Made by a program: the position numbers and the translations under genes | Shown here: piece after piece, positions 6,806 to 15,312 of the stretch | Layout: each line of letters starts with the position of its first letter | Position numbering within the stretch: position 1 is the first letter of the stretch | Notes under the pieces: generated by a model | Database searches by the model: none | Seen by the model: only the letters and a program-made list of their open reading frames with translations | What the model was told of the DNA's origin: nothing | Assembly: GCF_038719015.1 (NCBI RefSeq) | Contig: NZ_CP152276.1 | Location: 1,746,001-1,810,000, forward strand | Length of the DNA: 64,000 nt | Origin: Nguyenibacter vanlangensis | Lineage (GTDB): Bacteria; Pseudomonadota; Alphaproteobacteria; Acetobacterales; Acetobacteraceae | Direction of reading: 5' to 3'

Positions 6806-8325
6806 CCTCGCGCGCGCAGTCCGCTGATGCCAGCCCCCTCACGAAAGGTGCGCTTCCTTCCTCGCCCACAGAAAACAAGCGCTTCGTCACGGTCTTCCTG
6901 AGCGTGGCACCCGCGATGTTCCTTGGTTCGCTCGACCAGACGATCGTTGCGACTGCATTGCCGGCGATCGCCACATCGCTGCATGGCTTCACGCAGATCG
7001 CCTGGATTGTCACCGCCTATCTGCTGGCAGCGACGGTCGCGGCACCGATCTATGGGCGGATCGGCGACGCAGTGGGGCGCAAGCCTGCGCTGCTGGGGGC
7101 GTTGGCACTGTTCGTGGCGGGTTCGCTCGGCTGTGGGTTGGCGCCTGACCTCACCACGCTGGAGGTCGCCCGCGCCATACAGGGGCTGGGCGGCGGCGGT
7201 CTAATGACCCTGTCGCAGTCGCTGATTGGCGAGGCCGTGAATCCGAAGGATCGCGGCCGCTTTCAGGGCTGGTTCGGCGCGGTATTCGCGCTCGCCAGCA
7301 CGTTAGGGCCCATCGCTGGAGGCCTCTTGTCCGAACATGTCGGGTGGCGCTGGATTTTCTGGATCAACATACCTCTCGGCCTCGGGGCGGCAGTCGCCGC
7401 CTGGCCGTTAGCGGCTGAGAAGGGTCAAGGGCCTTTCACGCTCGACGTGCCCGGTACGTCGGTGTTCGTCGGCGCGACGCTCGCCTTGCTGCTGGTACTG
7501 ACGCAAGGACCAGGCTGGGGCTGGACTTCGACGACAGTGCTCGCTCTGGGCGGTGCTGGAATCCTCGGCTTCGCTCTGCTGCTACCGATCGAGCGTCGGG
7601 TTGCCGCGCCATTGATTTCGCCGGCGCTATTGCAGAACGCGATCGTCTGGCGGGTGACTTTATGCACCACACTGTTTGCCGCGGTGCTCTTCGCGGCGGT
7701 GATCCAGGTACCGCTATTGCTGGAACTGGTGCTGGGCCTGAGCCCAAGCATATCCGGTCTCTTGCTGATCCCGCTGACGCTTGCGCAGGTGGTCATCTCG
7801 ACCTGGACGGGCCTGCGCATCTCGAACACCGGCCTGCCCCGCGGGCCACTGGTCTGCGGGCTGGGACTCGCCGCCGCTGGATTCGCGCTGCTTGCCGCGG
7901 CTATCGACGAGGGCGCCTGGATGATCGCCGGTGCCTCGACCCTGTTCGGGCTTGGTCTTGGAACCACGATGCCAGCGGCCCAGACGATGGTGCAATGGGC
8001 CGGCGGCAAGGCGCATCTGGGCACCGCGACCGCGACATTGTCCTTCGCGCGTTCGATCGGAGGGGTGATGGGCACGGCGGCGACTTCGGCGATCCTGCTC
8101 CTGGCGATGGAGTGGCAGGCACCGGGGGCCGTGGCGCAGGTCCAGGCAGCGCTCGATGTGCCCACCAGCGGCATCGCGGCTGCGGCATTTCCATTAAATG
8201 CGATCCGTGAAGCCTTTCGCTGGGTGTTCGGGGCGATGGCGATGATCGCGCTCGCCGCCGCGTTGCTCGCCATCAGCATCCGGGCGATCAACCTCGGCGA
8301 CCCCGAGCCCGCGGAAGAAGCATGA
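6802..8325 (+). CDS. MFS multidrug exporter, DHA2 (14-TM) family
   Basis: A 507-residue drug:H+ antiporter with about 14 transmembrane helices. TM1 carries the DHA2 pattern FLGSLDQTIVATALPAI. Motif A reads GRIGDAVGRKP in the loop after TM2. Antiporter motif C reads GPIAGGLLSEHVGWRWIFW. Such proteins export hydrophobic or cationic compounds across the inner membrane using the proton gradient. No adaptor or channel gene is adjacent, so it may work alone. ATG 6802 overlaps the micro-ORF stop, and its own stop overlaps the next start as ATGA, giving a coupled three-gene unit. Confidence 0.92.
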   Translation: MTSRAQSADASPLTKGALPSSPTENKRFVTVFLSVAPAMFLGSLDQTIVATALPAIATSLHGFTQIAWIVTAYLLAATVAAPIYGRIGDAVGRKPALLGALALFVAGSLGCGLAPDLTTLEVARAIQGLGGGGLMTLSQSLIGEAVNPKDRGRFQGWFGAVFALASTLGPIAGGLLSEHVGWRWIFWINIPLGLGAAVAAWPLAAEKGQGPFTLDVPGTSVFVGATLALLLVLTQGPGWGWTSTTVLALGGAGILGFALLLPIERRVAAPLISPALLQNAIVWRVTLCTTLFAAVLFAAVIQVPLLLELVLGLSPSISGLLLIPLTLAQVVISTWTGLRISNTGLPRGPLVCGLGLAAAGFALLAAAIDEGAWMIAGASTLFGLGLGTTMPAAQTMVQWAGGKAHLGTATATLSFARSIGGVMGTAATSAILLLAMEWQAPGAVAQVQAALDVPTSGIAAAAFPLNAIREAFRWVFGAMAMIALAAALLAISIRAINLGDPEPAEEA

Positions 8326-8753
8326 AGGAAACGGTCATGGCACATCTGCCACCCCCTCCCGTCGTGACACAGGAGGTCCGTATCGTCGATGCGCAAGGGC
8401 ATACGCGCATCCTGCTGTCGGCCAAGGACGACACACCGACCATCTTACTGATCGGCAGCGATGGTGCGCCACGCGCGATGGTCGCGCTGGATGCAGCCGG
8501 CCGACCGGCGGTGACGCTCAGCAACCCTGACCCCACGTGGCCGAGCGCTGCACTGGCAATCGACGACAAAGGCGCGCATGTGAAGTTCGACCGACCGGGC
8601 GGCGCGTCGAGTTACCTGTTTCTCAATAATGCCGGCGGGTCGGGCATGGTATTGATCGACGCGGCCGGCAAACGCCGCATCGGCATGACCGTGACGCCGG
8701 ACGGCAAAACGAAGGTCGAGCGCCTCGGCGACGATGAAAAGCCACTACCCTGA
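8322..8753 (+). CDS. Hypothetical protein built of short beta-type repeats
   Basis: A 143-residue protein with no signal peptide or membrane helix and no family I can name. It consists of repeated units on a D-x-x-G-x-x-R hydrophobic theme: VDAQGHTRILLS, GSDGAPRAMVALD, DAAGRPAVTLS, DDKGAHVKFD, DAAGKRRIGMTV. This suggests a beta-strand repeat fold. The ATG overlaps the exporter stop (ATGA), so it is made from the same transcript and probably coupled to the exporter. A scaffold or accessory role for the exporter is only a guess from position. Confidence 0.7.
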   Translation: MKETVMAHLPPPPVVTQEVRIVDAQGHTRILLSAKDDTPTILLIGSDGAPRAMVALDAAGRPAVTLSNPDPTWPSAALAIDDKGAHVKFDRPGGASSYLFLNNAGGSGMVLIDAAGKRRIGMTVTPDGKTKVERLGDDEKPLP

Positions 8754-8824
8754 GCGCACGGCCTGCGCTCTCGTTCCAGCCGCCAATCCGCTTCGTCGTC
8801 GGGCAAGACGGCTTCAGGCAGCGA

Positions 8825-11086
8825 TCAAATGACTCCGATCGCCGCCTTGACGCGCGCAGGGCTGAGCGGCATCTCGCGCAGGCGAACTCCGACGGCGTCG
8901 GCGAGCGCATTTGCCAAAGCGGCCGACGTGGGACCTTGTGCGCATTCCGCGGTCCCGAGAAAGGGCATGCCGACGCTGTCGATCACATGAACCTCGACCG
9001 AATGCGGCGCGTCGGCGAAGCGCAGGATGGGGTACATGCTCCAATCAAAGCTCGTCCGCCGGTTGGCATCGAACGTTACGGACTCATGGGTTGTCCAACT
9101 CAGTGACTGGATAATGCCGCCTTCGACCTGGTTGCGGATGCCGTCCGTATTGACCGGTTGACCGCTATCCACGGCAGCAACGGCACGCAATACCGCGATG
9201 CGGCCAGTCTCGCGCTCGACTTCGATGTCGAGCATGACGGCACAATACGCACCCAGATTCTTGTAGCGGGCAAATCCCATGCCGCGGCCTCGCCGGCCAT
9301 CGCCCCGGACTCCGTTCACCCAGCCGAACCGCTCGGCCGCCGTCTGCATGACCGCACGCGCGCGCTCGTCCTTCATGTGCGCCAACCGCAGAACCAGGGG
9401 ATCGACGCCACTGGCTTTCGCCAATTCGTCAAACATGGATTCGATCGAGAAAACATTGAGATGCGCGCCAAGCGAGCGGAGTGCCGAGACGCGGATCGGC
9501 ATATCCTTCAGGAAATGATAGAGGACATGCATGTTGGGCAGCGTGTAGAGCGGGTTCGCATTGCGATCTCCGTCGCCCTCGGGCATCGGTATAGGTTTGC
9601 CCTCCGGCGCGGGGAACGGCGGCACCACCTCGCCGCCGACCAGCACGCCGCCGGCGCCGACCGGCCGGTTGTTATGGGGATTGCTCCAGACATCATAGTT
9701 CCAGGCGACAATACGGTTTTGAGCATCGAGCGACGCCTCGACCTCGGTCACCATGGCTGGCCCCAGCGGCTCCCAACCGAACTCCTGCTCGCGCATCCAT
9801 TGCAACCGAATTGGCCGCCCAGGCACGGCCTTTGCGATCATGGCGGCTTCCGCAGCAACGTCATCGGCGCCATTCTGGCCGTAACACCCGGCCCCTTCGA
9901 CATGGATCGCATGCACGTTCGCAGGCGGCAGATCAAGAAGCTCGGCCGCGACGCGACGAACGTCGTATGTGCCCTGGCTGTGCGTCCATATGGTCATCCT
10001 GCCGTCCCGGAACATCGCGACCGCACAAGACGGACCGATGGATCCGTGGCTAAGCCACGGTCGCGTATAGCGTGCCCTGACGGTGCGAGCGGAAGGCTCG
10101 GTCACATCGTGGGTGTCGAGAACGACAATCTCTTCGGGCGGCAAGCTCCTGAGCGTCGTGACGACGTCGCCCTGAGGGATCGGCGGCGCCATCCGGACGA
10201 AGCCCGTCTCCTGAAGCCGTCGCAGCGCCGTGATCGCGGTCCATTCGCGGTCGGCGACCACGGCGACGAACGACCCGACCTGCACGATTTTGACCACGCC
10301 GGCGAGGCCCTCGACGGCCGCGACATTCAGTGGATCGAGGCGCGTGCCGACACTCGGGCCGCGCACGACACGTGCATGCAACATTCCCGGCACGCGCATA
10401 TCCTGCACATACGCGGCCCCGCCCGTCAGTTTTGCCGGGATGTCGACACGCGCCAGTGCCGTGCCCATCGTACGAAACAGCTTCGGATCGCGCAGGGGCA
10501 CATTGGGAAGCGCTTCGACATGCAGCGAGAGCGAGGCTGCAAGCTCGCCATAGCGCGCCGTGCGGCCGGTTGCACTATGCAGTCGACCGTCACCGCTTGT
10601 GCCGATGGTGTCCGGCGCCACGTCCCAGGCACGCGCGGCCTCCTGAATCAACAGCATGCGGACATTCGCGGCGGCATTGCGAAGCGCGCTGCCGCTATCC
10701 TGCATCGAGTGACTCCCGGCCGTCAGGCCTTCATCGGGCGTTCTCTCCGTGTCGACGGTCACCAGTTCGATCTGCCCAGGCGCCACATCCAGTTCCTCGG
10801 CGGCGACCTGCAGCAATGCGGTCCGGATGCCTTGTCCCAGTTCGGCTTTGCCGGTGAAGGCGGTGATATGTCCGTCCGCATCGATGCGGATCCATGCGTC
10901 CAGCCATGGCGTGGATTTCAGGCTTCCCGGCAGGTTCGGCGCGACGATGCGGGGGCCGGCACCCCCTTCCCCCCCACCAGCGAGTTGCGCGAACGCACGC
11001 GGCGTTATCGCGAAGGAGACGACAAGTGCGCCACCACCGAGGAAAGAGCGGCGCGACAGGGGCGGAGCAGCATTCAAAATGCTCAT
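8825..11086 (-). CDS. Exported molybdopterin-binding subunit of an IorB/Ald-type molybdenum hydroxylase
   Basis: A 753-residue large subunit of the xanthine oxidase superfamily, isoquinoline 1-oxidoreductase beta/acetic-acid-bacterial aldehyde dehydrogenase branch. The N-terminus is a Tat signal (SRRSFLGGG, residues 11-19, with AFA before the cleavage site), so the folded cofactor-loaded enzyme would reach the periplasm. Cofactor regions visible include GKAELGQGIRTALLQVAAEE, EGAGCYGQNGADD and the C-terminal FLGTAECAQGP. The start at 11086 gives the Tat signal; the longer open frame runs back into the preceding gene. It overlaps the 2Fe-2S subunit by 4 bp. Electrons should pass through that subunit to the triheme cytochrome encoded upstream. 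Substrate unknown: aldehyde or N-heterocycle. Confidence 0.88.
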   Translation of the reverse strand: MSILNAAPPLSRRSFLGGGALVVSFAITPRAFAQLAGGGEGGAGPRIVAPNLPGSLKSTPWLDAWIRIDADGHITAFTGKAELGQGIRTALLQVAAEELDVAPGQIELVTVDTERTPDEGLTAGSHSMQDSGSALRNAAANVRMLLIQEAARAWDVAPDTIGTSGDGRLHSATGRTARYGELAASLSLHVEALPNVPLRDPKLFRTMGTALARVDIPAKLTGGAAYVQDMRVPGMLHARVVRGPSVGTRLDPLNVAAVEGLAGVVKIVQVGSFVAVVADREWTAITALRRLQETGFVRMAPPIPQGDVVTTLRSLPPEEIVVLDTHDVTEPSARTVRARYTRPWLSHGSIGPSCAVAMFRDGRMTIWTHSQGTYDVRRVAAELLDLPPANVHAIHVEGAGCYGQNGADDVAAEAAMIAKAVPGRPIRLQWMREQEFGWEPLGPAMVTEVEASLDAQNRIVAWNYDVWSNPHNNRPVGAGGVLVGGEVVPPFPAPEGKPIPMPEGDGDRNANPLYTLPNMHVLYHFLKDMPIRVSALRSLGAHLNVFSIESMFDELAKASGVDPLVLRLAHMKDERARAVMQTAAERFGWVNGVRGDGRRGRGMGFARYKNLGAYCAVMLDIEVERETGRIAVLRAVAAVDSGQPVNTDGIRNQVEGGIIQSLSWTTHESVTFDANRRTSFDWSMYPILRFADAPHSVEVHVIDSVGMPFLGTAECAQGPTSAALANALADAVGVRLREMPLSPARVKAAIGVI

Positions 11087-11577
11087 TCCAATGGCCCCCG
11101 ACGCGTGGCCGTGGCAGCTTCCGCGCTGTCCGCCGCGCGTCTGACCGCGCGCAGGATGCGCATATGGGTGCCGCAGCGGCATAAATTGGTCTGCATATGC
11201 GCGCGGATCTGCGCATCGGTCGGCGAAGGCGTGCGATCGAGCAATGCCTGGGCGCGCATGATCATTCCGGCGATGCAATACCCGCACTGTGCGGCCTGTT
11301 CAGCCTCGAAGGCCCGCTGCACTGGACCGGGATTGTCGATCGATCCCAACCCTTCGACCGTCCGGACCCGCCTTCCGTCCAACGCGGCAATGGGCATCAG
11401 GCATGAAAATACGGCCCTGCCGTCGACCTGCACAGTGCAGGCGCCGCACTGTCCCAGGCCGCATCCATATTTCGCGCCATTCAGCTGCAGATCGTCGCGA
11501 AGCACATACAACAACGGCGTAGATGGATCGACATCGAGAGCGTGGTCGACGCCATTGATATTCACTGTCAGGATCAT
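11083..11577 (-). CDS. 2Fe-2S subunit of the molybdenum hydroxylase (IorA/AldG-like)
   Basis: A 164-residue protein with both iron-sulfur clusters of this family. The plant-ferredoxin-type cluster uses Cys39, Cys44, Cys47 and Cys59 (GCGLGQCGAC). The C-terminal cluster uses Cys98, Cys101, Cys133 and Cys135 (QCGYC and LCRCG). It relays electrons from the molybdenum centre of the next-encoded subunit. There is no signal peptide; in related enzymes the small subunit travels with the Tat-tagged large subunit. The start overlaps the cytochrome stop and the stop overlaps the large-subunit start, both as ATGA, suggesting balanced coupled translation. Confidence 0.93.
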   Translation of the reverse strand: MILTVNINGVDHALDVDPSTPLLYVLRDDLQLNGAKYGCGLGQCGACTVQVDGRAVFSCLMPIAALDGRRVRTVEGLGSIDNPGPVQRAFEAEQAAQCGYCIAGMIMRAQALLDRTPSPTDAQIRAHMQTNLCRCGTHMRILRAVRRAADSAEAATATRRGPLE

Positions 11578-12863
11578 TGCTCCGCCCCCGCTCCGCGCGC
11601 CGCCATGACGGCCGCTTCAAGTTGGGTCCATGGTGTGCGCGTGCTATATCTGGCGCGCAGATAAGCCGCGATTTCCACGATCTGACCGTCGTTCAGATCG
11701 CTCGAGAAGGCCGGCATATAGGGGCCGCGCGTGTCCGAGAGAGGGTGTATCCCCTGAAGAATCGCCTGCAGCATATTGCGTGGATCGTCTTCCTGGATTG
11801 CGCTGACCAACGACAGGGACGGGCGGCCTTGCGATACCATGGGGGCTCCCTCCCCGTGACAACCGCCGCATGCGCCGGCAAACAACGCGGCGCCGGACGG
11901 ATGCGCGTCTTCTGCCTTCCTTTTCATATCCACGGGCCCAGCCCCCCCGTCATCGTCGTGGCCATGCCGCATCAATGACGCGACATAGACAGCAATGGCT
12001 CTGACATCGGCATCGGGAGCGGAGGAGAGATCGTAACTGACCGGTCCCATCGGACCTGCGGCGGCGCTGTGTCCGGCATCGATGCCAGTACGGAGATATG
12101 TGTAGAGGGATTGAACGGTCCAGCGATGCGGAGATCGGTTTGAAGGATCGAGCGCCGGGGCGTTCCACCCTTCCGCGACGCCGCCTGCGAAGGCGCGGTG
12201 CCGTTCCTCTCCGCCGGCCAGGTTGCGGGGCGTATGGCATCCCCCGCAATGGCCGAGCCCTTCAACGAGATAGGCGCCTCGATTCCATTCGGCACTTTCG
12301 CCCCGTTTGGCGACGAATGGACCCCGATGCAGAAAAAGCAGATTCCATCCCGCAAGAAGCGGACGAAAACCGAGCGGAAAAACCAGCTCGTTGTGAGGAG
12401 CCGGTGCCCGTATCGCCCTTCGCGTCATCAGGAATGCATAGAGCGCCATGAGGTCGTCATCAGTCACATGCGTGAAATGTTCATAAGGCAGCGCCGGATA
12501 AAGGTGGCTGCCGTCGCGCGATATGCCCTCGCGCATTGCCCGCCGAAACGCCGCGAACGACCATGAGCCGATGCCGGTTGCCTGGTCCGGTGTTATGTTC
12601 GTCGCGTAAAGCGTCCCGAACGGCGTGGCCAGCGGTCTGCCGCCCACATAGGGCACACCGCGTTCGGCCGTGTGGCACACGACGCAGTCTCCGATCATCG
12701 CGAGCGTGGCGCCGCGCTCTATCAGAGGCACGGGAAAAGCGCGCGGATCGGGTGGGACCGCCGTCGCGATCGGCGGCTTATAGACCAGCCCGATTGCCAC
12801 GTCCGACATGACCACCCCAATGCCCAACGCCACGATCAAGCCGGCTTTCAAGGTTACGGGCAT
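11574..12863 (-). CDS. Triheme membrane-anchored cytochrome c, electron acceptor subunit
   Basis: A 429-residue c-type cytochrome with three CxxCH heme sites: 60-64 (CVVCH), 206-210 (CGGCH) and 332-336 (CGGCH). An uncleaved or cleaved N-terminal hydrophobic segment (residues 6-26) directs it to the periplasm. Number and spacing of hemes match the cytochrome subunits of acetic-acid-bacterial alcohol and aldehyde dehydrogenases, which pass electrons to ubiquinone. It is the first gene of the coupled cytochrome - 2Fe-2S - molybdenum trio, so the enzyme probably oxidises its substrate in the periplasm and feeds the respiratory chain. Distal Met ligands were not assigned. Confidence 0.92.
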   Translation of the reverse strand: MPVTLKAGLIVALGIGVVMSDVAIGLVYKPPIATAVPPDPRAFPVPLIERGATLAMIGDCVVCHTAERGVPYVGGRPLATPFGTLYATNITPDQATGIGSWSFAAFRRAMREGISRDGSHLYPALPYEHFTHVTDDDLMALYAFLMTRRAIRAPAPHNELVFPLGFRPLLAGWNLLFLHRGPFVAKRGESAEWNRGAYLVEGLGHCGGCHTPRNLAGGEERHRAFAGGVAEGWNAPALDPSNRSPHRWTVQSLYTYLRTGIDAGHSAAAGPMGPVSYDLSSAPDADVRAIAVYVASLMRHGHDDDGGAGPVDMKRKAEDAHPSGAALFAGACGGCHGEGAPMVSQGRPSLSLVSAIQEDDPRNMLQAILQGIHPLSDTRGPYMPAFSSDLNDGQIVEIAAYLRARYSTRTPWTQLEAAVMAARGAGAEQ

Positions 12864-12936
12864 GCTCTGTTCGCCGCTTTCTTTGCCATGGAGTGCGCCG
12901 GTAAGCCGGATTGACCGTCATGGACCATATCGGTGG

Positions 12937-14058
12937 TCACACTGCCGCCTTGGCGCCGTCGTCATGCGGAAGAAACGGGTAATCGGTATAGCCGACCGCC
13001 GAACCGCCGTACAATCCGACATGACGGAGGTCATTATAAGGGCCACCCTGACGCATCCGCTCCGGCAAATCGGGGTTCGCGATGAAAAGACGGCCGAACG
13101 CGACGGCATCCGTACTTCCCTCTGCAACCAACGCCGCCGCGTGTTCCGGGGAGAGTCCCGCATTGACGATGAGGGGCCCTGTGTAGCGGGGCTTGAAAAG
13201 AGCCAGGAGCCGCGCGAGATCGGGAGCGCCGGTCCATGCATTCGTGTCGGCAAGATGCACATACGCAAGGCCGGCGCCATTCAGCCACGTTGCCAGGGAC
13301 GCATAGGTCTCGTCGGGGTCCGGGTCGGCGACATTATTGTAATCTGCATAGGGTGACAGCCGAATGCCGACGCGTGTCAGGGGAACGACCTGCCCGACGG
13401 CTGCCAGGATTTCACGCAGAAACCTCGCTCGGCCAGTTGCGTCACCACCATATGCGTCGGTTCGCCGATTGGTGCCGGGAGACAGGAACTGATGGGGCAA
13501 ATACCCATTCCCCGCGTGAATTTCGACACCATCGAAGCCGGCGTCGCGCGCATTCGCCGCAGCGATGCGATACTCGTCGATAGCGTGCGTGATGTCGGCA
13601 TGCGTCATCGCGCGAGAATGCGTCGCGTTGATCCGAACATACGCACCGTTTTGCAGAAGCCCCCAAACCTGCAACTCGCCGAGATCATGGTTGACCCCCG
13701 ATGGGGAAAGCGGCTCCCGCCCAGCCAGAATTCCACGAGCCCCCGCCCTGCCGGCATGCCAAAGCTGGGCAACCATGCAGCCGCCCCCGGCTTTGGCGCT
13801 CGATACAATCGCCTGCCAGGCGGCACTCTGTTCTGGCGTCCATAATCCCGGCGCGCGCTCGAATGCCGCCGAGAGTGGCCCGACGTTGATGGCCTCGGTA
13901 ATTATGAGACCCGCTCCCGCACGTTGCCGGTAATATTCGGCGGCGGAAGCGTTCGGAATACCATCGTCCGCCGCCCGGGCTCGGGTCATGGGTGCCATGA
14001 CAATGCGGTTGCTGAGATGAAGATCCCCAAGGCGAACGGGGGAGAAAAGCTCTGACAT
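12937..14058 (-). CDS. Old-yellow-enzyme family flavin reductase (alkene reductase)
   Basis: A 373-residue NADH:flavin oxidoreductase of the NemA/OYE type, a soluble FMN beta-barrel. The substrate-binding pair His181 and Asn184 and the proton-donor Tyr186 are all present (IHAGNGYLPHQF), as are the N-terminal NRIVMAPMTRARA and C-terminal VAFGRLFIANPDLP phosphate-binding segments. Such enzymes reduce activated C=C bonds or nitro groups of electrophiles. The gene ends 73 bp before the cytochrome/molybdenum hydroxylase trio and follows a decayed hydrolase and a DoxX gene on the same strand, so it may be co-transcribed. Confidence 0.92.
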   Translation of the reverse strand: MSELFSPVRLGDLHLSNRIVMAPMTRARAADDGIPNASAAEYYRQRAGAGLIITEAINVGPLSAAFERAPGLWTPEQSAAWQAIVSSAKAGGGCMVAQLWHAGRAGARGILAGREPLSPSGVNHDLGELQVWGLLQNGAYVRINATHSRAMTHADITHAIDEYRIAAANARDAGFDGVEIHAGNGYLPHQFLSPGTNRRTDAYGGDATGRARFLREILAAVGQVVPLTRVGIRLSPYADYNNVADPDPDETYASLATWLNGAGLAYVHLADTNAWTGAPDLARLLALFKPRYTGPLIVNAGLSPEHAAALVAEGSTDAVAFGRLFIANPDLPERMRQGGPYNDLRHVGLYGGSAVGYTDYPFLPHDDGAKAAV

Positions 14059-14067
14059 GACGGTTCC

Positions 14068-14413
14068 TTATGCTTGCAAAAAGGTCAGAAGGTCGGCGTT
14101 AAGCTGATCCTTGTACGTCAACACGAACACGTGCGGTGCGTCGAATACCCTCGAACACGGCCTTCTCGGGACCGACCGGATGGTCCGACGTCTTCATAAA
14201 ATGGCGTCACAGCCCCAAGCAGGAGCAGGCTCGATCGATCAAAACCACGCCGGTCGAACGCGATGCCCCAAAGCCCCGTTCGGCCAGGAACAGCATCTGG
14301 GCGTCCCACATATCCGCGCTCAGCGGCCACCCGTGGCTGAAGAGGACGGGCTGACCCGTGCCCCAGTTCTTGTAATAAAGCCCGGTCCCGCCGCAGGTCG
14401 TGAGGGTCGCCAT
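14068..14413 (-). pseudogene. Collapsed alpha/beta hydrolase (non-heme chloroperoxidase type)
   Basis: The first about 50 residues are a clear chloroperoxidase-type start ([20 protein letters not shown], then [14 protein letters not shown]). The frame then leaves the family. The next pieces appear in other frames: SDHPVGPEKAVFEG and, last, FDAPHVFVLTYKDQLNADLL, the normal C-terminus. The GxSxG nucleophile and most of the core are missing. Intact members are about 275 residues; this locus has room for about 115. An internal deletion plus frameshifts explain the pattern. It lies between the OYE gene and a DoxX gene. Confidence 0.8.
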
Positions 14414-14461
14414 GATGTCGGTTCCTGTTCTGGATCCGTGTTGTGGTTGCGCGTATCGTGC

Positions 14462-14893
14462 TCAGGCGATAGCAAGACCCGAGTCACGATGCGGCAGTCG
14501 CAGCACAAAGCGGCCGGGTCCAGCGGCGACGAGAGCGAGCAGCCCCCCGGCAATGCTGATATTCTTGTAGAAATGGATCGTCATATCGTAGCGAAGCGCG
14601 CCGTCCATGGTCCAGAAATGATGTCCGATAAAGGCCGTCATGACCGCATAGATGGCGAGGATGCCGGCGAGCGGTGTCACCAGAAAGCCGGTGACGAGAG
14701 CCGCGCCGATGCCCAGTTCCATCACGATCGCGACAATTGCGGCGACCGCCGGAAGCGGGGCGTGCGTCTGGGCCATGTAGACAACCGTGCCGGAATAATC
14801 GACCAGCTTGCCCCAGCCCATGACAAGGAACAGCATGGCCAGCGCAAGGCGGGCGATCAGCAGGAGCGTGTCGCGCGAAAATAGCTTGATCAT
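14462..14893 (-). CDS. DoxX-family membrane protein (first copy)
   Basis: A 143-residue inner-membrane protein with four hydrophobic helices. DoxX signatures are visible: LFLVMGWGKLVDY in the first helix region, IVMELGIGAALVTGF in the third, and MTAFIGHHFWTMDG in the loop. DoxX proteins are small quinone- or redox-linked membrane proteins of uncertain biochemical role, often induced with detoxification genes. ATG 14893 was chosen because AGAAGG lies about 11 bases upstream; the open frame runs 8 codons further. A second DoxX gene lies at 17707-18150. Confidence 0.85.
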   Translation of the reverse strand: MIKLFSRDTLLLIARLALAMLFLVMGWGKLVDYSGTVVYMAQTHAPLPAVAAIVAIVMELGIGAALVTGFLVTPLAGILAIYAVMTAFIGHHFWTMDGALRYDMTIHFYKNISIAGGLLALVAAGPGRFVLRLPHRDSGLAIA

Positions 14894-15312
14894 ATTATAG
14901 CATCCTTCTGCTTTCATTGTAGCCTTCCGTGCTTCTTCCCGATCTGGCCATCACCTTCGCGAAATGGCCGACCTTCCGGTCCACGATCTCTGGCGGTACG
15001 CCCCACATTGCGGCGGCTCCAGCAGTCGGTGGTCCCGCATCGGCAACGGAGCTCGGAGACCGGCGCTTTCGCTGTTCTGGTTGTCCGGCTACGGAGCACC
15101 GGCAGTCGTCGTCAATGCGGATAGCGCAGGCTTTGCAGGTATCGATATTCCTCTGGGCTGCGATGAGTGCCCCGTGCTGGCAGGGGTGATTCGGAACATT
15201 TCGTATAAGTAAGATGTTTACGCGACCGGCCGCGCGGTTTCTGCCTATACCGTGGTATATGGATGATCCCGTGGCGAAGAATCCGCGCTTCAATCGAGCA
15301 CGATCGCCGGAC
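14894..15312. other. Intergenic region between porin and DoxX genes
   Basis: About 420 bp without a supported gene. Several frames stay open on both strands because of GC content, but none shows a domain. One plus-strand frame has a zinc-ribbon-like scrap (FRCSGC near 15070) too short to call. The segment may hold the promoter for the DoxX/OYE/dehydrogenase transcript and the end of the porin transcript. Confidence 0.4.

Noticed and set aside
9158..11608. 816-codon plus-strand frame opposite the molybdenum hydroxylase genes
   Set aside because: Antisense shadow: composition is His/Arg/Asp-rich with no domain, while the minus strand codes three clearly recognised overlapping proteins.
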